The notes beneath the pieces were generated by a model. The model was not told the DNA's origin and made no database searches. It was given only the letters and a program-made list of their open reading frames with translations. This document shows positions 34,052 to 42,385 of a stretch of 64,000 nucleotides of DNA, one piece after another. Position 1 is the stretch's first letter. Each line of letters begins with the position of its first letter. The DNA is taken from contig DASVQP010000007.1 in the NCBI GenBank assembly GCA_036389135.1, positions 37,336 to 101,335 on the forward strand, given 5' to 3'. Position numbers and translations under genes: made by a program. Origin of the DNA: Longimicrobium sp. Its GTDB lineage: Bacteria; Gemmatimonadota; Gemmatimonadetes; Longimicrobiales; Longimicrobiaceae.

Positions 34052-34750
34052 ATGCGGCGGCTGGTCCTCTTCGACATCGACGGAACCCTTCTCACCGCGG
34101 ACGGCGCCGGGAAGCGGGCGCTGCACGCCGCGCTGGTAGACGTGTTCGGCACCACCGGCCCCATCGACAGCTACTCCTTCGCCGGGCGCACCGATCCACA
34201 GATCGTCCACGCCCTCATGAGCGCCGCCGGGCTCCCGCGCGACGAGATCGACCGCGGCCTCGCGGACCTCTGGGCACACTACATCGCCAACCTGCGCCGG
34301 GAGATGGAGCACACGGATGTGGAGGCGCTCCCGGGTATCCACGCGCTGCTGCGGTGCGTGGAGGATGCGGGTGGCGAGGTGGTGATGGGGCTGCTGACGG
34401 GGAACATCGAGGCGGGCGCGCGGATCAAGGTGGACGCCGCGGGGCTGGCGTGGGAGCGTTTCCGCGTGGGCGCATTCGGCTCCGATCACGCGGACCGCCC
34501 GGAGCTCCCCGCGGTCGCCGTGCGCCGCGCGCGCGAGCAAACCGGCGTCGAGTACGCGGGCAAGGAGATCGTCATCCTGGGCGACACTCCCTTCGACATC
34601 ACCTGCGGCGCGCACCTGGGGGTCCGCACCATCGCCGTCGCCACCGGCCGCCACACCGCCGAGGACCTCGCCTCCCACGCCCCCGACCACCTCTTCCCCG
34701 ACTTCCGCGACACTGCCGCCGCCTGGGCCGCAATCGTGGGGAGTGAGTGA
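34052..34750 (+). CDS. HAD-superfamily hydrolase (phosphoglycolate-phosphatase-like)
   Basis: 232 residues from ATG 34052. Motif I is LVLFDIDGTLL (nucleophile and acid Asp), the cap domain is helical (residues ~20-95, SYSFAGRTDPQIVHALM), motif II is MGLLTGN, and motifs III/IV are Lys in the AGKEI segment with GDTPFDITCGAHLGVR. This is the layout of subfamily I, the group of phosphoglycolate phosphatase and beta-phosphoglucomutase; the substrate is not fixed by these motifs. Upstream in-frame codons cover a type B repeat and are not used. Single gene. Confidence 0.9.
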   Translation: MRRLVLFDIDGTLLTADGAGKRALHAALVDVFGTTGPIDSYSFAGRTDPQIVHALMSAAGLPRDEIDRGLADLWAHYIANLRREMEHTDVEALPGIHALLRCVEDAGGEVVMGLLTGNIEAGARIKVDAAGLAWERFRVGAFGSDHADRPELPAVAVRRAREQTGVEYAGKEIVILGDTPFDITCGAHLGVRTIAVATGRHTAEDLASHAPDHLFPDFRDTAAAWAAIVGSE

Positions 34751-34924
34751 TCAGGATCGGGTGGCAGGAAGATGAAGGCGCGAATTGACCCGGGCAGAGC
34801 TGCGGTTTAGCTTTGGGCCCAGGACAATTGCGCGAGCGGCCGATGACAAGAGCCCCAGGGCTCTGCCATGTGCAAACATGGGTAGTCGGCCGCCGCGCTT
34901 TTTGTGCGCGGACGCTACGCTAGC

Positions 34925-35172
34925 AACAGTGCAGAGGTCTCCGGCGGTTCAAACCGCTGCAACAACCGCTGGAAGCCTGCCTGCGCAGGCTACGAGGGCG
35001 GGGATCGGTGTGGATGGGTCAATATTGGCGTGGCCGCCAGCACCGGGGGATGAAATGAATCCCCCGGCTGGAACCACGGGAAGCCGGCTGAAGCCGGCTC
35101 GTGCAGCCCGGCATTGGACCCGGAGTCCGCGCAGGCGGACTTTGTGCTTTTGTTGCCGCGAGTTCACTCGCC
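34925..35172. repeat. Type C interspersed repeat block
   Basis: A long repeat in the reverse orientation to 31120-31340: GGCGGTTCAAACCGC... GCCTGCGCAGGC (34940-34992), GGGGGATGAAATGAATCCCC (35045-35063), GAAGCCGGCTGAAGCCGG (35079-35097), AGTCCGCGCAGGCGGACT (35121-35138) and GCGAGTTCACTCGC (35157-35171). Each is a perfect or near-perfect palindrome. 34751-34924 holds nothing I recognise. Confidence 0.7.
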
Positions 35173-35175
35173 CAG

Positions 35176-35547
35176 CTACAGCGCCGAGTCGGCGCCGGAG
35201 AGGATGTGGCGGCTCTCGTCGTTCATCAGAACCCAGATGCTGTACCCGCCCAGGAGCGTGCCGATCGGGAAGTTCAGGAGGTCGAAGAAGGACACGATCA
35301 GCACCAGCATGCGCGCCCACGGGCGGCGCTTGAGCAGGCCCCACCCGCCCACCAGCGACGGCACCGAGAGGAGCCCCATCACCACCGCCACGAACCCGGC
35401 CAGAAGCACCACGAATCCGGTCGTCTGCGCGTCGTCCGCAAAGAGCCCCAGTCCGCCCAGCAGCCCTCCCACCGCGAGCGCCAACAGCACCCCCAGGCCG
35501 CCGAATGCGATGTGGATCCAGGCGACGGTGTCGATGTGCTGCCGCAT
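35176..35547 (-). CDS. Small four-helix membrane protein of unknown function
   Basis: 123 residues. Four hydrophobic helices can be seen: about residues 12-35 (IHIAFGGLGVLLALAVGGLL), 43-68, 78-95 (RMLVLIVSFFDLLNFPI) and a short fourth before the polar C-terminus NDESRHILSG. No motif for transport or catalysis is recognised. The C-terminal end is directly adjacent to a type C repeat, which overlaps none of the gene. The organisation as a lone gene gives no hint to its function. Confidence 0.7.
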   Translation of the reverse strand: MRQHIDTVAWIHIAFGGLGVLLALAVGGLLGGLGLFADDAQTTGFVVLLAGFVAVVMGLLSVPSLVGGWGLLKRRPWARMLVLIVSFFDLLNFPIGTLLGGYSIWVLMNDESRHILSGADSAL

Positions 35548-35619
35548 TGCAGGTGCTCCAGTTTCAGTGGGTGTCGTGAAAAGCCGAGTGCACGGAACGG
35601 CGCGCGCGGCAGGGTGGAT

Positions 35620-36042
35620 TCAATCGCGGAAGATGCGCTCCTCCGGGATGCGCCAGATGGCGGGCGTGCCCAGCTCGATGCTGTTCCCCGCCGGATCGCG
35701 AAAGTAGAGCGAGTGTCCGCCTTCCGGCCAGGCGAACTCCGTCTCCACCTTCACGCCGTGCGCCTTCAGGCGTGCGCGCCACTCCGCGAGCTCGCCCTCC
35801 GCCACGGCGAAGGCGACGTGCCCCGGCCCCGTGGCGCCGTGCGGCGGGAGCATGCCGCCCTCAACCGTTCGCGCGGCGTTGAAGACCAGGAAGACGCGGT
35901 CTCCGCAGCGGAAGAAGACGTGACGGCCCGGGACGTGGGTGATCCTCTCCAGCCCCAGCACGTCCGCGTAGAAGCGCTCCGCCGCCTCCAGGTCGTCGGC
36001 GTAGAGGCTGGTCTCCAGGATCTCGCGGACGCGCACGCTCAC
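35620..36042 (-). CDS. VOC-family (glyoxalase/bleomycin-resistance-type) protein
   Basis: 140 residues from GTG 36042. The paired beta-alpha-beta-beta-beta fold is seen as ILETSLYADDLEAAERFYAD with GHVAFAVAEGELAEW in the second half. Possible metal ligands are His in GHVAF and Glu in NSIELGTP. Family members include glyoxalases, dioxygenases and drug-binding resistance proteins; the substrate is open. The GTG start overlaps a TGA (36039-36041) that would have ended the sugar dehydrogenase gene before its premature stop, indicating that the two genes were translationally coupled. Confidence 0.87.
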   Translation of the reverse strand: MSVRVREILETSLYADDLEAAERFYADVLGLERITHVPGRHVFFRCGDRVFLVFNAARTVEGGMLPPHGATGPGHVAFAVAEGELAEWRARLKAHGVKVETEFAWPEGGHSLYFRDPAGNSIELGTPAIWRIPEERIFRD

Positions 36043-36146
36043 GACGCCGGGACGATGCGCAGCACGCGGCCGCCCGCCAGCAGGTACAGCTCGCCCTGCG
36101 CGTCCTCGCCAAAGGAGGTGACGTTGCCGATGCTTCCCACGTCTCA
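36039..36146 (-). pseudogene. Severed 3' end of the sugar dehydrogenase gene
   Basis: Downstream of the in-frame TGA at 36144-36146 the same reading frame continues for 34 sense codons and ends at a TGA overlapping the next gene's GTG. The encoded segment, including SIGNVTSFGEDAQGELYLL and GGRVLRIVPAS, is the normal C-terminal strand pair of this enzyme family. It therefore belongs to the upstream gene. A change of one base from TGG (Trp) to TGA would explain it; sequencing error or stop readthrough remain possible. Confidence 0.8.
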
Positions 36147-37175
36147 CTGGCGGCGTTCGGTCAACGCGCCGTTCGCCATGCGGAAGCTGCGCAGCCAGCC
36201 GCCGCAGAAGTCCGAGTAGAAGTAGGTACCCCGCATCCCCGCCAGCGCGCTCCCGCGGTACACGTATCCGCCGGTGACCGAGCACCCGTCGCCGTGCCCG
36301 TACTCCAGCGCCGGGAGCGTCTTGCCGGCGGTGTCGCAGGTGGAGCTGGAGGGGTAGCAGTGCGCACCCTCCATCGCGTTCCACCCGTAGTTGAGCCCGG
36401 CCGCGGAGGCGGGGACGGCGTTGACCTCCTCCCACGCGCTCTGCCCCACGTCGGCCACGAAGAGCGTCCCCGCCTCGCGATCCCAGGCGAAGCGCCACGG
36501 GTTGCGCAGGCCGATCGCCCAGATCTCGGGGCGCCCGCCGCCGCTCGCGAAGGGGTTGCCGGCGGGGATTGCGTAGGGCTCGGCGGCATCCACGTCCAGC
36601 CGCAGCATCTTGCCGAGCAGCGACACGGGGTTCTGGCCGTTGCGCTGCGGATCGCCGCCGCCCCCGCCGTCGCCGGTGGCCAGGTACAGCCGCCCATCCG
36701 GCCCGAACGCCACCAGCCCTCCGTTGTGGTTGGATGCGTCGCGGTGCGGGATGGTGATGATGTTGCGCGCCGTCGCCACGTCGGCCCGCGCCCGGTCCGC
36801 CGAGACGCGGAAGCGCTCCACGCGGATGTCGCCGCTGCGATCCGTGTAGTAGACGTAGAAGAAGCCGTTCTGCCCGTAGCGGGGATGGAACGCCATGCTC
36901 AGCATCCCCCGCTCCCCTCCGGACCCCACGCGGTCGGCGATGTCCAGGAACGGGTTCGCGAGGACCGCTCCGTTCTCGACGATGCGGATGCGCCCCGCCT
37001 GCTCCACCACGAAGAGCCGCGCGTCGTCCGCCGGCGAGGTGAGGAAGACGGGCGATGCAAGGCCGGAAGCGACTTCCTGGAGGCGAAGCGCTTCGACGGC
37101 GGGGGGCGGATCGATGGGGTCGTCGCCGCTGCACGCGGCGAGCGCCAGGAGCAGGAGTGCGGATGCGCGCAGCAT
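36144..37175 (-). CDS. PQQ-dependent sugar dehydrogenase-like lipoprotein, prematurely terminated
   Basis: 343 residues as read. Signal with lipobox LAAC (MLRASALLLLALAAC), then a six-bladed propeller of the glucose/sorbosone dehydrogenase family: VASGLASPVFLTSP, FVVEQAGRIRIVENG, GGERGMLSMAFHP, DASNHNGGLVAFGPDGRLY (with the catalytic-type His), NPWRFAWD and YGWNAMEGAHCYP. The frame is cut by a TGA after ALTERRQ; 34 further family-type codons follow in frame (36039-36143). Without them the last propeller strands are missing and folding is doubtful. The family oxidises aldose sugars with PQQ in the periplasm. Confidence 0.88.
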   Translation of the reverse strand: MLRASALLLLALAACSGDDPIDPPPAVEALRLQEVASGLASPVFLTSPADDARLFVVEQAGRIRIVENGAVLANPFLDIADRVGSGGERGMLSMAFHPRYGQNGFFYVYYTDRSGDIRVERFRVSADRARADVATARNIITIPHRDASNHNGGLVAFGPDGRLYLATGDGGGGGDPQRNGQNPVSLLGKMLRLDVDAAEPYAIPAGNPFASGGGRPEIWAIGLRNPWRFAWDREAGTLFVADVGQSAWEEVNAVPASAAGLNYGWNAMEGAHCYPSSSTCDTAGKTLPALEYGHGDGCSVTGGYVYRGSALAGMRGTYFYSDFCGGWLRSFRMANGALTERRQ

Positions 37176-37195
37176 GGGTCCTTGCCGAATGGGGT

Positions 37196-37450
37196 CTACG
37201 CCTGCGCCTCGTCGCCGTCCCCGAAGAAGTCACCCAGCAGCGTCTTCGCCTCCTCCAGCCGCAGGCGGGGGACGACGACGCTTACCCCGTACATCGAAGG
37301 CCCCTGGTAGCCGGCGCCCCAGATCCCCACGTGCGCGCCGTGCACGCGCGCCGGGATGCCGGCCTCCTGCAGCGTGGCGGCCGCGAACTCGGCCTCCAGC
37401 ACCGTGCCGAAGCTGCCTGCCACCTCCCAGGGAGGGCCGTCCAGGAACAT
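37196..37450 (-). CDS. DUF2007-type small protein
   Basis: 84 residues with the ferredoxin-like DUF2007 pattern: a first strand (WEVAGSFGTVLEAEFAAATL), the LQEAGIPARVHG segment typical of the family, and a second strand-helix (GVSVVVPRLRLEEAKTLLGD). These proteins are annotated as putative signal-transducing proteins because some are fused to GlnB-like regions, but their activity is not established. It ends 20 bases before the sugar dehydrogenase start on the same strand, so both may be on one transcript. Confidence 0.82.
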   Translation of the reverse strand: MFLDGPPWEVAGSFGTVLEAEFAAATLQEAGIPARVHGAHVGIWGAGYQGPSMYGVSVVVPRLRLEEAKTLLGDFFGDGDEAQA

Positions 37451-37514
37451 GCGCGTGGAGTTCGGGGGTGCGTCAGGGTGCGTCCGTCATGTTAACCGGA
37501 GCGGGTGCGATCCG

Positions 37515-37690
37515 GTAGGGGCGTGATTTATCACGCCCACCCTCGCCTCGGCTCGACCGCCGCCGTACGCACCGATCCCGTAGGGGCAGACCTGCGTGTC
37601 TGCCCTACCTCTCCCGCGCGCCATATTCCCGCGGAACGGCATCTCACGCGGAGACGCGGAGAAAACCTCCTCCGCGCCTCCGCGTGCGAC
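37515..37690. repeat. Type A (two units) followed by type B repeat (copy 6)
   Basis: Two type A units, GTAGGGGCGTGATTTATCAC (37515-37542) and GTAGGGGCAGACCTGCGTGT (37580-37605), are followed by a minimal type B copy: TCTCACGCGGAGACGCGGAG with CTCCGCGCCTCCGCGTGCGA (37642-37690). They occupy the gap between aquaporin and DUF2007 genes. Confidence 0.75.
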
Positions 37691-37707
37691 CACCCATCCG
37701 GCCAAAA

Positions 37708-38451
37708 TCAGGCGTCGTCGAAACGCTGCTCCGCGGGGGCGGGGCCGCCGCGCTCTGCGGTCTTGGCAGTGGGGGCGCCGCGCTCCATCAGGAAGGCGTG
37801 CTGCACGTAGGCGCCCGCGACGCCGCCCAGGAGGGGGGCCAGCCAGTACACCCAGTGCGCATCCCACACGCCGCTCACCAGCGCCGGCCCAAAGGCGCGC
37901 GCCGGGTTCATCGCCGCGCCCGTCAGCGGCCCGATCGCCATGATGTCCAACGCCACGGTGAGGCCGATGGCGAGGGGAAACACCGCGCGCGGCGCCCGCT
38001 CGTCCACCGCCGTGCCGAAGACTACGAGCACCAGGAAAAAGGTCGCGATCGCCTCCAGCACCAGCGCTCCCCACACGGTGATCCCGTCGGCCACGGCTGG
38101 GGTGCCGTCGGCCGCCACCTCCGCCCCGAAGGCGCCGGCGAGCAGCCCCGAAGCCAGCAGCGCGCCCGCGAGCTGCGCGCCCACGTACATGGCGCCGCGC
38201 GGGAGCGGCATCCTGCCCGTGGCCACGAACCCGGCCGTGACCGCGGGATTGAAGTGCGCGCCGGAGTTGGCGCCGAGCGCCGCCACCATCACGAAAATGG
38301 CGAGCCCGTGGGCGAAGGCGACGGTGGTGAGCGACGTAGCGCCCTCGTTGCCGCTCAGGTTGCCGGCGCTGATCGCCAGGATGCCGGCGAAGCAGAGCGC
38401 AAAGGTGCCGATGGCCTCGGAAACGAGGGCGCGGATCAGACGGTCGGGCAT
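37708..38451 (-). CDS. MIP-family channel (aquaporin/glycerol facilitator)
   Basis: 247 residues, six helices and two half-helices with the pore signatures HFNPAVT (about residue 67) and AMNPARAFGP (about residue 178). NPA motifs are complete. The first helix has the conserved Glu (LVSEAIGTFALCFAGILAIS) of the family. The spacing and short loop lengths fit a water-selective aquaporin rather than a glycerol facilitator, which usually carries a longer loop and an Asp after the second NPA. This selectivity call is an inference. Single gene in the minus strand. Confidence 0.93.
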   Translation of the reverse strand: MPDRLIRALVSEAIGTFALCFAGILAISAGNLSGNEGATSLTTVAFAHGLAIFVMVAALGANSGAHFNPAVTAGFVATGRMPLPRGAMYVGAQLAGALLASGLLAGAFGAEVAADGTPAVADGITVWGALVLEAIATFFLVLVVFGTAVDERAPRAVFPLAIGLTVALDIMAIGPLTGAAMNPARAFGPALVSGVWDAHWVYWLAPLLGGVAGAYVQHAFLMERGAPTAKTAERGGPAPAEQRFDDA

Positions 38452-38518
38452 GGGGGGGTCGGGTTGGAGGGGGACGGTGATGCGGCCGGCGGCAATGTCC
38501 GCGCGGAGGGGCGCGCCG

Positions 38519-39754
38519 TCAAGCGCTCGAAGGGGCGGCGGCGGGTGCGGACTCGGGGCCGGGGCGGGCGCGGGCCTCGATCCCCAGCCCCAGGAAGATC
38601 GTCCCCAGCACCAGGATGGCGCTGGTCACGAAGGGGTACGGCGTCCCCAGGTGATCGAACGACCACCCGGCCCACAGCGGCCCCAGCACGCGCGTTGCGC
38701 CGCCAAAGGTCTGCTGGACGCCCATCATCACCCCCCGCTCGCGCGGCAGGATCACCTGCGACAGGAGCGAGGTCACGCAGGGGAAGGTGAACGCCGTCCC
38801 CACCGGCACCAGCGAGATGGCGAGCCCCAGGAGCACCCAGCGCCACTCGACCTGCATCCCCCCGACGCTCAACACTCCGGGGACGCGCCAGGTGAGGGGA
38901 AGCGCCAGCAGCCCGATCCCCAGCAGCCCCTGCCCGTAGCGCGACAGCCGGGCCTCGCCAAAGCGGTCCACCACCGGCCCCAGCACCACGGCGCGCATCA
39001 GCACCGAGATGGCGCCGTTCCAGGCGAAGACGTAGCCGATGTTGCGTTCCGTGAAGCCGAAGCGCGCCGCCAGGAAGAGCGCCAGCACCGCCGTGAACCC
39101 CGAGAACGCCCCCATCCCGATGGCGTAGATCCAGATGAGGCGCGGCGCCGCCTCGCCGGGATTGGTGATGACGCGCATGACGGCCTCGCGCGGGCGGCGG
39201 GGCGGCGGGGCGCCCGTCTCGTCGCGCGACACCACGCGCGACTCCGGCAGGAACTTCCAGGCGAAGAGCATGTTCGCCAGGCACAGCCCGGCCGCCATCA
39301 GCCCCGGCGCGGAGCGTCCGCCCCACCCCAGCGACGCGGACCCCAGCAACGGCCCGATCGTGACCCCCACGTTGGTCGCGGCGGAGAGCCATCCCAGGCT
39401 GCGCGCGCGGTTCTGGGGCTCGGTGGCATCGGCGACGTACGCCTGCACCACGCCCACCGTCCCACCGCCCGCGCCCTGCACCAGCCGCGAGAGGAGGAGC
39501 ACCGTCAGCGACTGCGCGTACGCGAACACCACGTACGCGATGGCCGACGCAAAGAGCCCCACCAGGAGCGCCGGCCTGCGCCCGTAGCGGTCCGAGACGC
39601 GCCCCCACAGCGGCGCCGAGAGGAGCTGCGCCGCCGAGAAGGCGGACACGAGCACGCCCACCATCAGCCCGCCGCCGCCGAGGTCCGTGGCATAGAACGG
39701 GAGCAGGGGGATCACCATCAGGAGACCCACCATGTCCACGAACGCCGTGATCAT
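38519..39754 (-). CDS. MFS transporter, TetA-like drug exporter type
   Basis: 411 residues, twelve helices. The MFS loop motif is SAPLWGRVSDRYGRRPALL after helix 2, and the helix-5 antiporter segment is GPLLGSASLGWGG. This places it in the drug:proton antiporter group (DHA1). The ATG at 39754 lies inside what looks like helix 1, with no ribosome-binding site close to it. The frame continues upstream to CTG 39773-39775, which has AAGGAG five bases before it and would add LGKLAVL, so a CTG start is possible. The exported compound is unknown. Confidence 0.88.
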   Translation of the reverse strand: MITAFVDMVGLLMVIPLLPFYATDLGGGGLMVGVLVSAFSAAQLLSAPLWGRVSDRYGRRPALLVGLFASAIAYVVFAYAQSLTVLLLSRLVQGAGGGTVGVVQAYVADATEPQNRARSLGWLSAATNVGVTIGPLLGSASLGWGGRSAPGLMAAGLCLANMLFAWKFLPESRVVSRDETGAPPPRRPREAVMRVITNPGEAAPRLIWIYAIGMGAFSGFTAVLALFLAARFGFTERNIGYVFAWNGAISVLMRAVVLGPVVDRFGEARLSRYGQGLLGIGLLALPLTWRVPGVLSVGGMQVEWRWVLLGLAISLVPVGTAFTFPCVTSLLSQVILPRERGVMMGVQQTFGGATRVLGPLWAGWSFDHLGTPYPFVTSAILVLGTIFLGLGIEARARPGPESAPAAAPSSA

Positions 39755-39843
39755 CAGGACGGCCAGCTTGCCCAGACGCGCTCCTTGGATGGGGATTGGG
39801 GCGGGCTACGGGGCACAACGTACCCGCGCGAACGGGTGAAGGA

Positions 39844-39984
39844 AAGTGCGTGAGTGCTGTTAGTGCGTGAGTGCGTTGGGACTGGGTGTACGACGCAGAC
39901 CCGCGGCTCGCGAGACGGCTTCAGCCGTCTTCCCGTCGTTCCAGCCGGGGGCTTCAGCCCCCGGTGGCGTGGGGCCCGGCGCGT
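39844..39984. repeat. Short direct repeats and type C repeat
   Basis: GTGCGTGAGTGC occurs twice (about 39846 and 39864), like the AGTGC runs at 55644. A type C block follows, with GACGGCTTCAGCCGTC (39911-39926) and CCGGGGGCTTCAGCCCCCGG (39944-39963), both perfect palindromes. Confidence 0.7.
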
Positions 39985-41595
39985 TCATCCCCCGGTGGCC
40001 CCGGCCATAACCCGCACCACCGGGTACACCCCCGGCGCCTTCTCCAGCGCGGCGTCCATCAGGTTCCAGTTGAGGAACCCGTCATCCGAGCGCGGCTCCA
40101 GCAGGGTGAACGCCAGCCGGCCGAGCGGCTGCGATGAGGTCACCCGCAGCGTCCCCGCGGGCACGACACGCTCCGTGCGGACGTAGCGGCCCCACACGCG
40201 TCGCTCGCGGTGGTTCTGGAAGGGCTGCTCCGCGGCGCGCGTGGAGTCGATGCGGAACTCCTCCACCATCATCCGCTGCGGAGCGGCGAGGCGCTCGAAG
40301 CGCACGCCGTGCGCGGCCAGGCGGTCGGCCACCTCCGCCAGCTCCGCGGGGACGAGCCAGGCGGCGGGCACCACCTCCGTCTCCGCGGCCTCAAAGGTGG
40401 AGAAGTCGGCCATCCGCTCCGGGCGCGCCACGTCGCGCCGGCGCATCATGATCTCGCCGGTGTAGGGGTGGCGCAGGGTGTCGACGGCACCCATCAGGAT
40501 CTCGATGGGCTGCGCGCCGCGATGCAGCCGCGCGGTGACGGCCAGGCGCCCGCCCGCCAGCGTGCGGCGGTCCGCGGCCTCGGTCGCGCGGCGGATGCGG
40601 GTGGCGTTCGCGTGCGCCCAGGCCAGCACCTCCTCCACGAACTCGCCCGTCACCGCGATCCGGTCCTCGAAGGAGAGGTACGCGTACGCCTCGCTCAGGA
40701 TGCCGAAGCGGTTGCGCAGCCCCGCGTAGTTGTTGCTGAAGCGCGGGCGGTGGTCAAAGGTGTACCACCCGCGCTCCGCCCCGCGCGCCGCCGCCCAGGT
40801 GCTCTCCGGGTTGGGGACGTTGCCGTAGTCGTGCAGCTCGCGCCCGTGCTTCCGCTTCATCGCGCGCACCACCGCCGGGAGCCAATCCCCGGTCAGCGGC
40901 CCCGCCACCAGCGCGTCGGTGTTGGGGTGCAGCGGGGGCGCGTAGGTCAGGTGGTACGCGTGGAAGGTGCCGTTGGTCGTGTGCAGGTCCACCCACACGT
41001 GCGGGTCGTACGCGCGCGCCATCTCCAGCAGCGAGCGCGCCTCCGGCGAGTCCAGCTTGACGTGGTCGCGGTTCAGGTCCAGCCCCTGCGCGTTGGGCCG
41101 CTGCCCCATCCCGCCGACCGGCCCCAGCTGGTGCGGCCGGTTCGTCAGGTTCACCCGCTCGTTTCCGTCCGCGTTGTAGATGGGCGCGATGAGAAGGACG
41201 AGCGAGTCGGCCCACGCCGCGTGCGCCCCGCCCGCAAGCTGGCGCAGAAGCAGCTGGAGCGCCTCCTTCCCCTCCACCTCGCCCGCATGGATGTTCCCCT
41301 GCAGGTAGACGATCGTCTTCCCCGAGGCGCGCACCGCTTCGGGCGACGCATCGCGCACGTTGCCCACTACCGCGAGCGGAAGGCGGCGACCCTCCAGCGT
41401 GTAGCCAAAGGTGGTGAGGTGGACGCGCGGCGAGCGGGCGTCGACCGCCTCCATGAAGGCGACCACCTCGTCGTAGCGCGACGTCTCGCGGAAGCCGGAC
41501 CGTTCGGGACGGGTGCGCGGCTCCGTCTGGGCGCCGAGGGGCGCGGCGGCCAGGAGGAGCGAGGCCAGCGCGGTCCGGCGGATGGATGCGGGCAT
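39985..41595 (-). CDS. Secreted M14 zinc carboxypeptidase
   Basis: 536 residues from ATG 41595, which begins a signal peptide (MPASIRRTALASLLLAAAPL). The peptidase domain carries the HxxE zinc pair in GNIHAGEVEGKE at about residue 103, the third ligand His in VWVDLHTTNGT and the catalytic Glu in GILSEAYAYL. PIYNADGNERVN is a further family block. The C-terminal 170 residues are beta-rich and resemble the companion domain found in many bacterial M14 proteins. It probably removes C-terminal residues from peptides outside the cytoplasm. The frame upstream of 41595 reaches 42402 but crosses another gene and is not used. Confidence 0.9.
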   Translation of the reverse strand: MPASIRRTALASLLLAAAPLGAQTEPRTRPERSGFRETSRYDEVVAFMEAVDARSPRVHLTTFGYTLEGRRLPLAVVGNVRDASPEAVRASGKTIVYLQGNIHAGEVEGKEALQLLLRQLAGGAHAAWADSLVLLIAPIYNADGNERVNLTNRPHQLGPVGGMGQRPNAQGLDLNRDHVKLDSPEARSLLEMARAYDPHVWVDLHTTNGTFHAYHLTYAPPLHPNTDALVAGPLTGDWLPAVVRAMKRKHGRELHDYGNVPNPESTWAAARGAERGWYTFDHRPRFSNNYAGLRNRFGILSEAYAYLSFEDRIAVTGEFVEEVLAWAHANATRIRRATEAADRRTLAGGRLAVTARLHRGAQPIEILMGAVDTLRHPYTGEIMMRRRDVARPERMADFSTFEAAETEVVPAAWLVPAELAEVADRLAAHGVRFERLAAPQRMMVEEFRIDSTRAAEQPFQNHRERRVWGRYVRTERVVPAGTLRVTSSQPLGRLAFTLLEPRSDDGFLNWNLMDAALEKAPGVYPVVRVMAGATGG

Positions 41596-41803
41596 CACGG
41601 GTCCGTTGTGGGGCGAGATGTGCCTTCGTGCGGACGAAACGTAGCGGGCGATGGCGCACACGCAACCGCCTGCGCGCGTGCCGCGCCAGCCTGGTATCCA
41701 CGGCAGATCTGGCCCAAGCTGCGCGCCTGGTATTTCAACCGTCCGGCGATGACGGGCGAGGGCGGGCGGCACTGTCCACGGTGCAGAAGTTCGGGGCCAG
41801 TTC

Positions 41804-41832
41804 TTGCCGGTTCGGAAAGGTGCCTGTAATGT
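41804..41832 (+). promoter_or_regulatory. Candidate promoter for gene at 41917
   Basis: TTGCCG (41804-41809) and TAATGT (41827-41832) are 17 bases apart, in an unusually AT-rich stretch (to about 41860) between divergent genes. Its direction fits the HTH-type gene 85 bases downstream. Confidence 0.45.
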
Positions 41833-41916
41833 AAGAGTGTAACCTAAATTCAAGTAAACACAGTGCACAGCGCCCGCTGAAGCGCACCGTTCGGCCACCC
41901 CTTCACGGAGGGGCTC

Positions 41917-42306
41917 GTGGCTGACCGCGATCGCGACGCGTCCATGGAGCGCATCCGCGCACACGCCCGCGAGCAGGTCGCGCGGACGTCGCTGCGCAAG
42001 GTCGCCGTGCGCGCCGGGGTCAAGGTGGGCGCCACCAAGAAGTTCGTGGACGGATCCGAGCCGTACGAGCGCAACGCGCGCCTGTGGAGGAAGTGGTACG
42101 CCCGCGAGCTGCGCGAGGGCCTGGCCGGCGCCGCCGACGATGCCCTGGCCGCCGAGGACGCGCGGATCGCCCTGGAGCTGCTCCTCCTGGGCATCCCCGA
42201 GGAAGACCGCGCGGCCGCCATCCACCGCGCCGCCGCCCTCCTGCGCGGCCTCTTCCAATCGCTGGGCCACACCGCCCCCCAGTGGACCTCCGACCTGGAA
42301 TCGTAG
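41917..42306 (+). CDS. Small HTH-like DNA-binding protein
   Basis: 129 residues from GTG 41917, with GGAGGGG four bases upstream. Residues 20-60 have a helix-turn-helix-like pattern, TSLRKVAVRAGVKVGATKK then FVDGSEPYERNARLWRKWY, which recalls Cro/XRE-type 'SLRxVAxEVGMSxxxLxxFLxG' domains followed by a PY-x-x-x-x-x-L-x-x-WY element. The C-terminal half is helical (ALAAEDARIALELLLLGIPE). No ligand or partner is known. It is a single gene with its own candidate promoter. Confidence 0.7.
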   Translation: MADRDRDASMERIRAHAREQVARTSLRKVAVRAGVKVGATKKFVDGSEPYERNARLWRKWYARELREGLAGAADDALAAEDARIALELLLLGIPEEDRAAAIHRAAALLRGLFQSLGHTAPQWTSDLES

Positions 42307-42385
42307 AGAGGCAGGCTCCCCCTCTCCCCGGCCCTCTCCCCCGCAAGCGGGGGAAAGGGTGCACTTCGCCCCGGGTCGGCATCTC

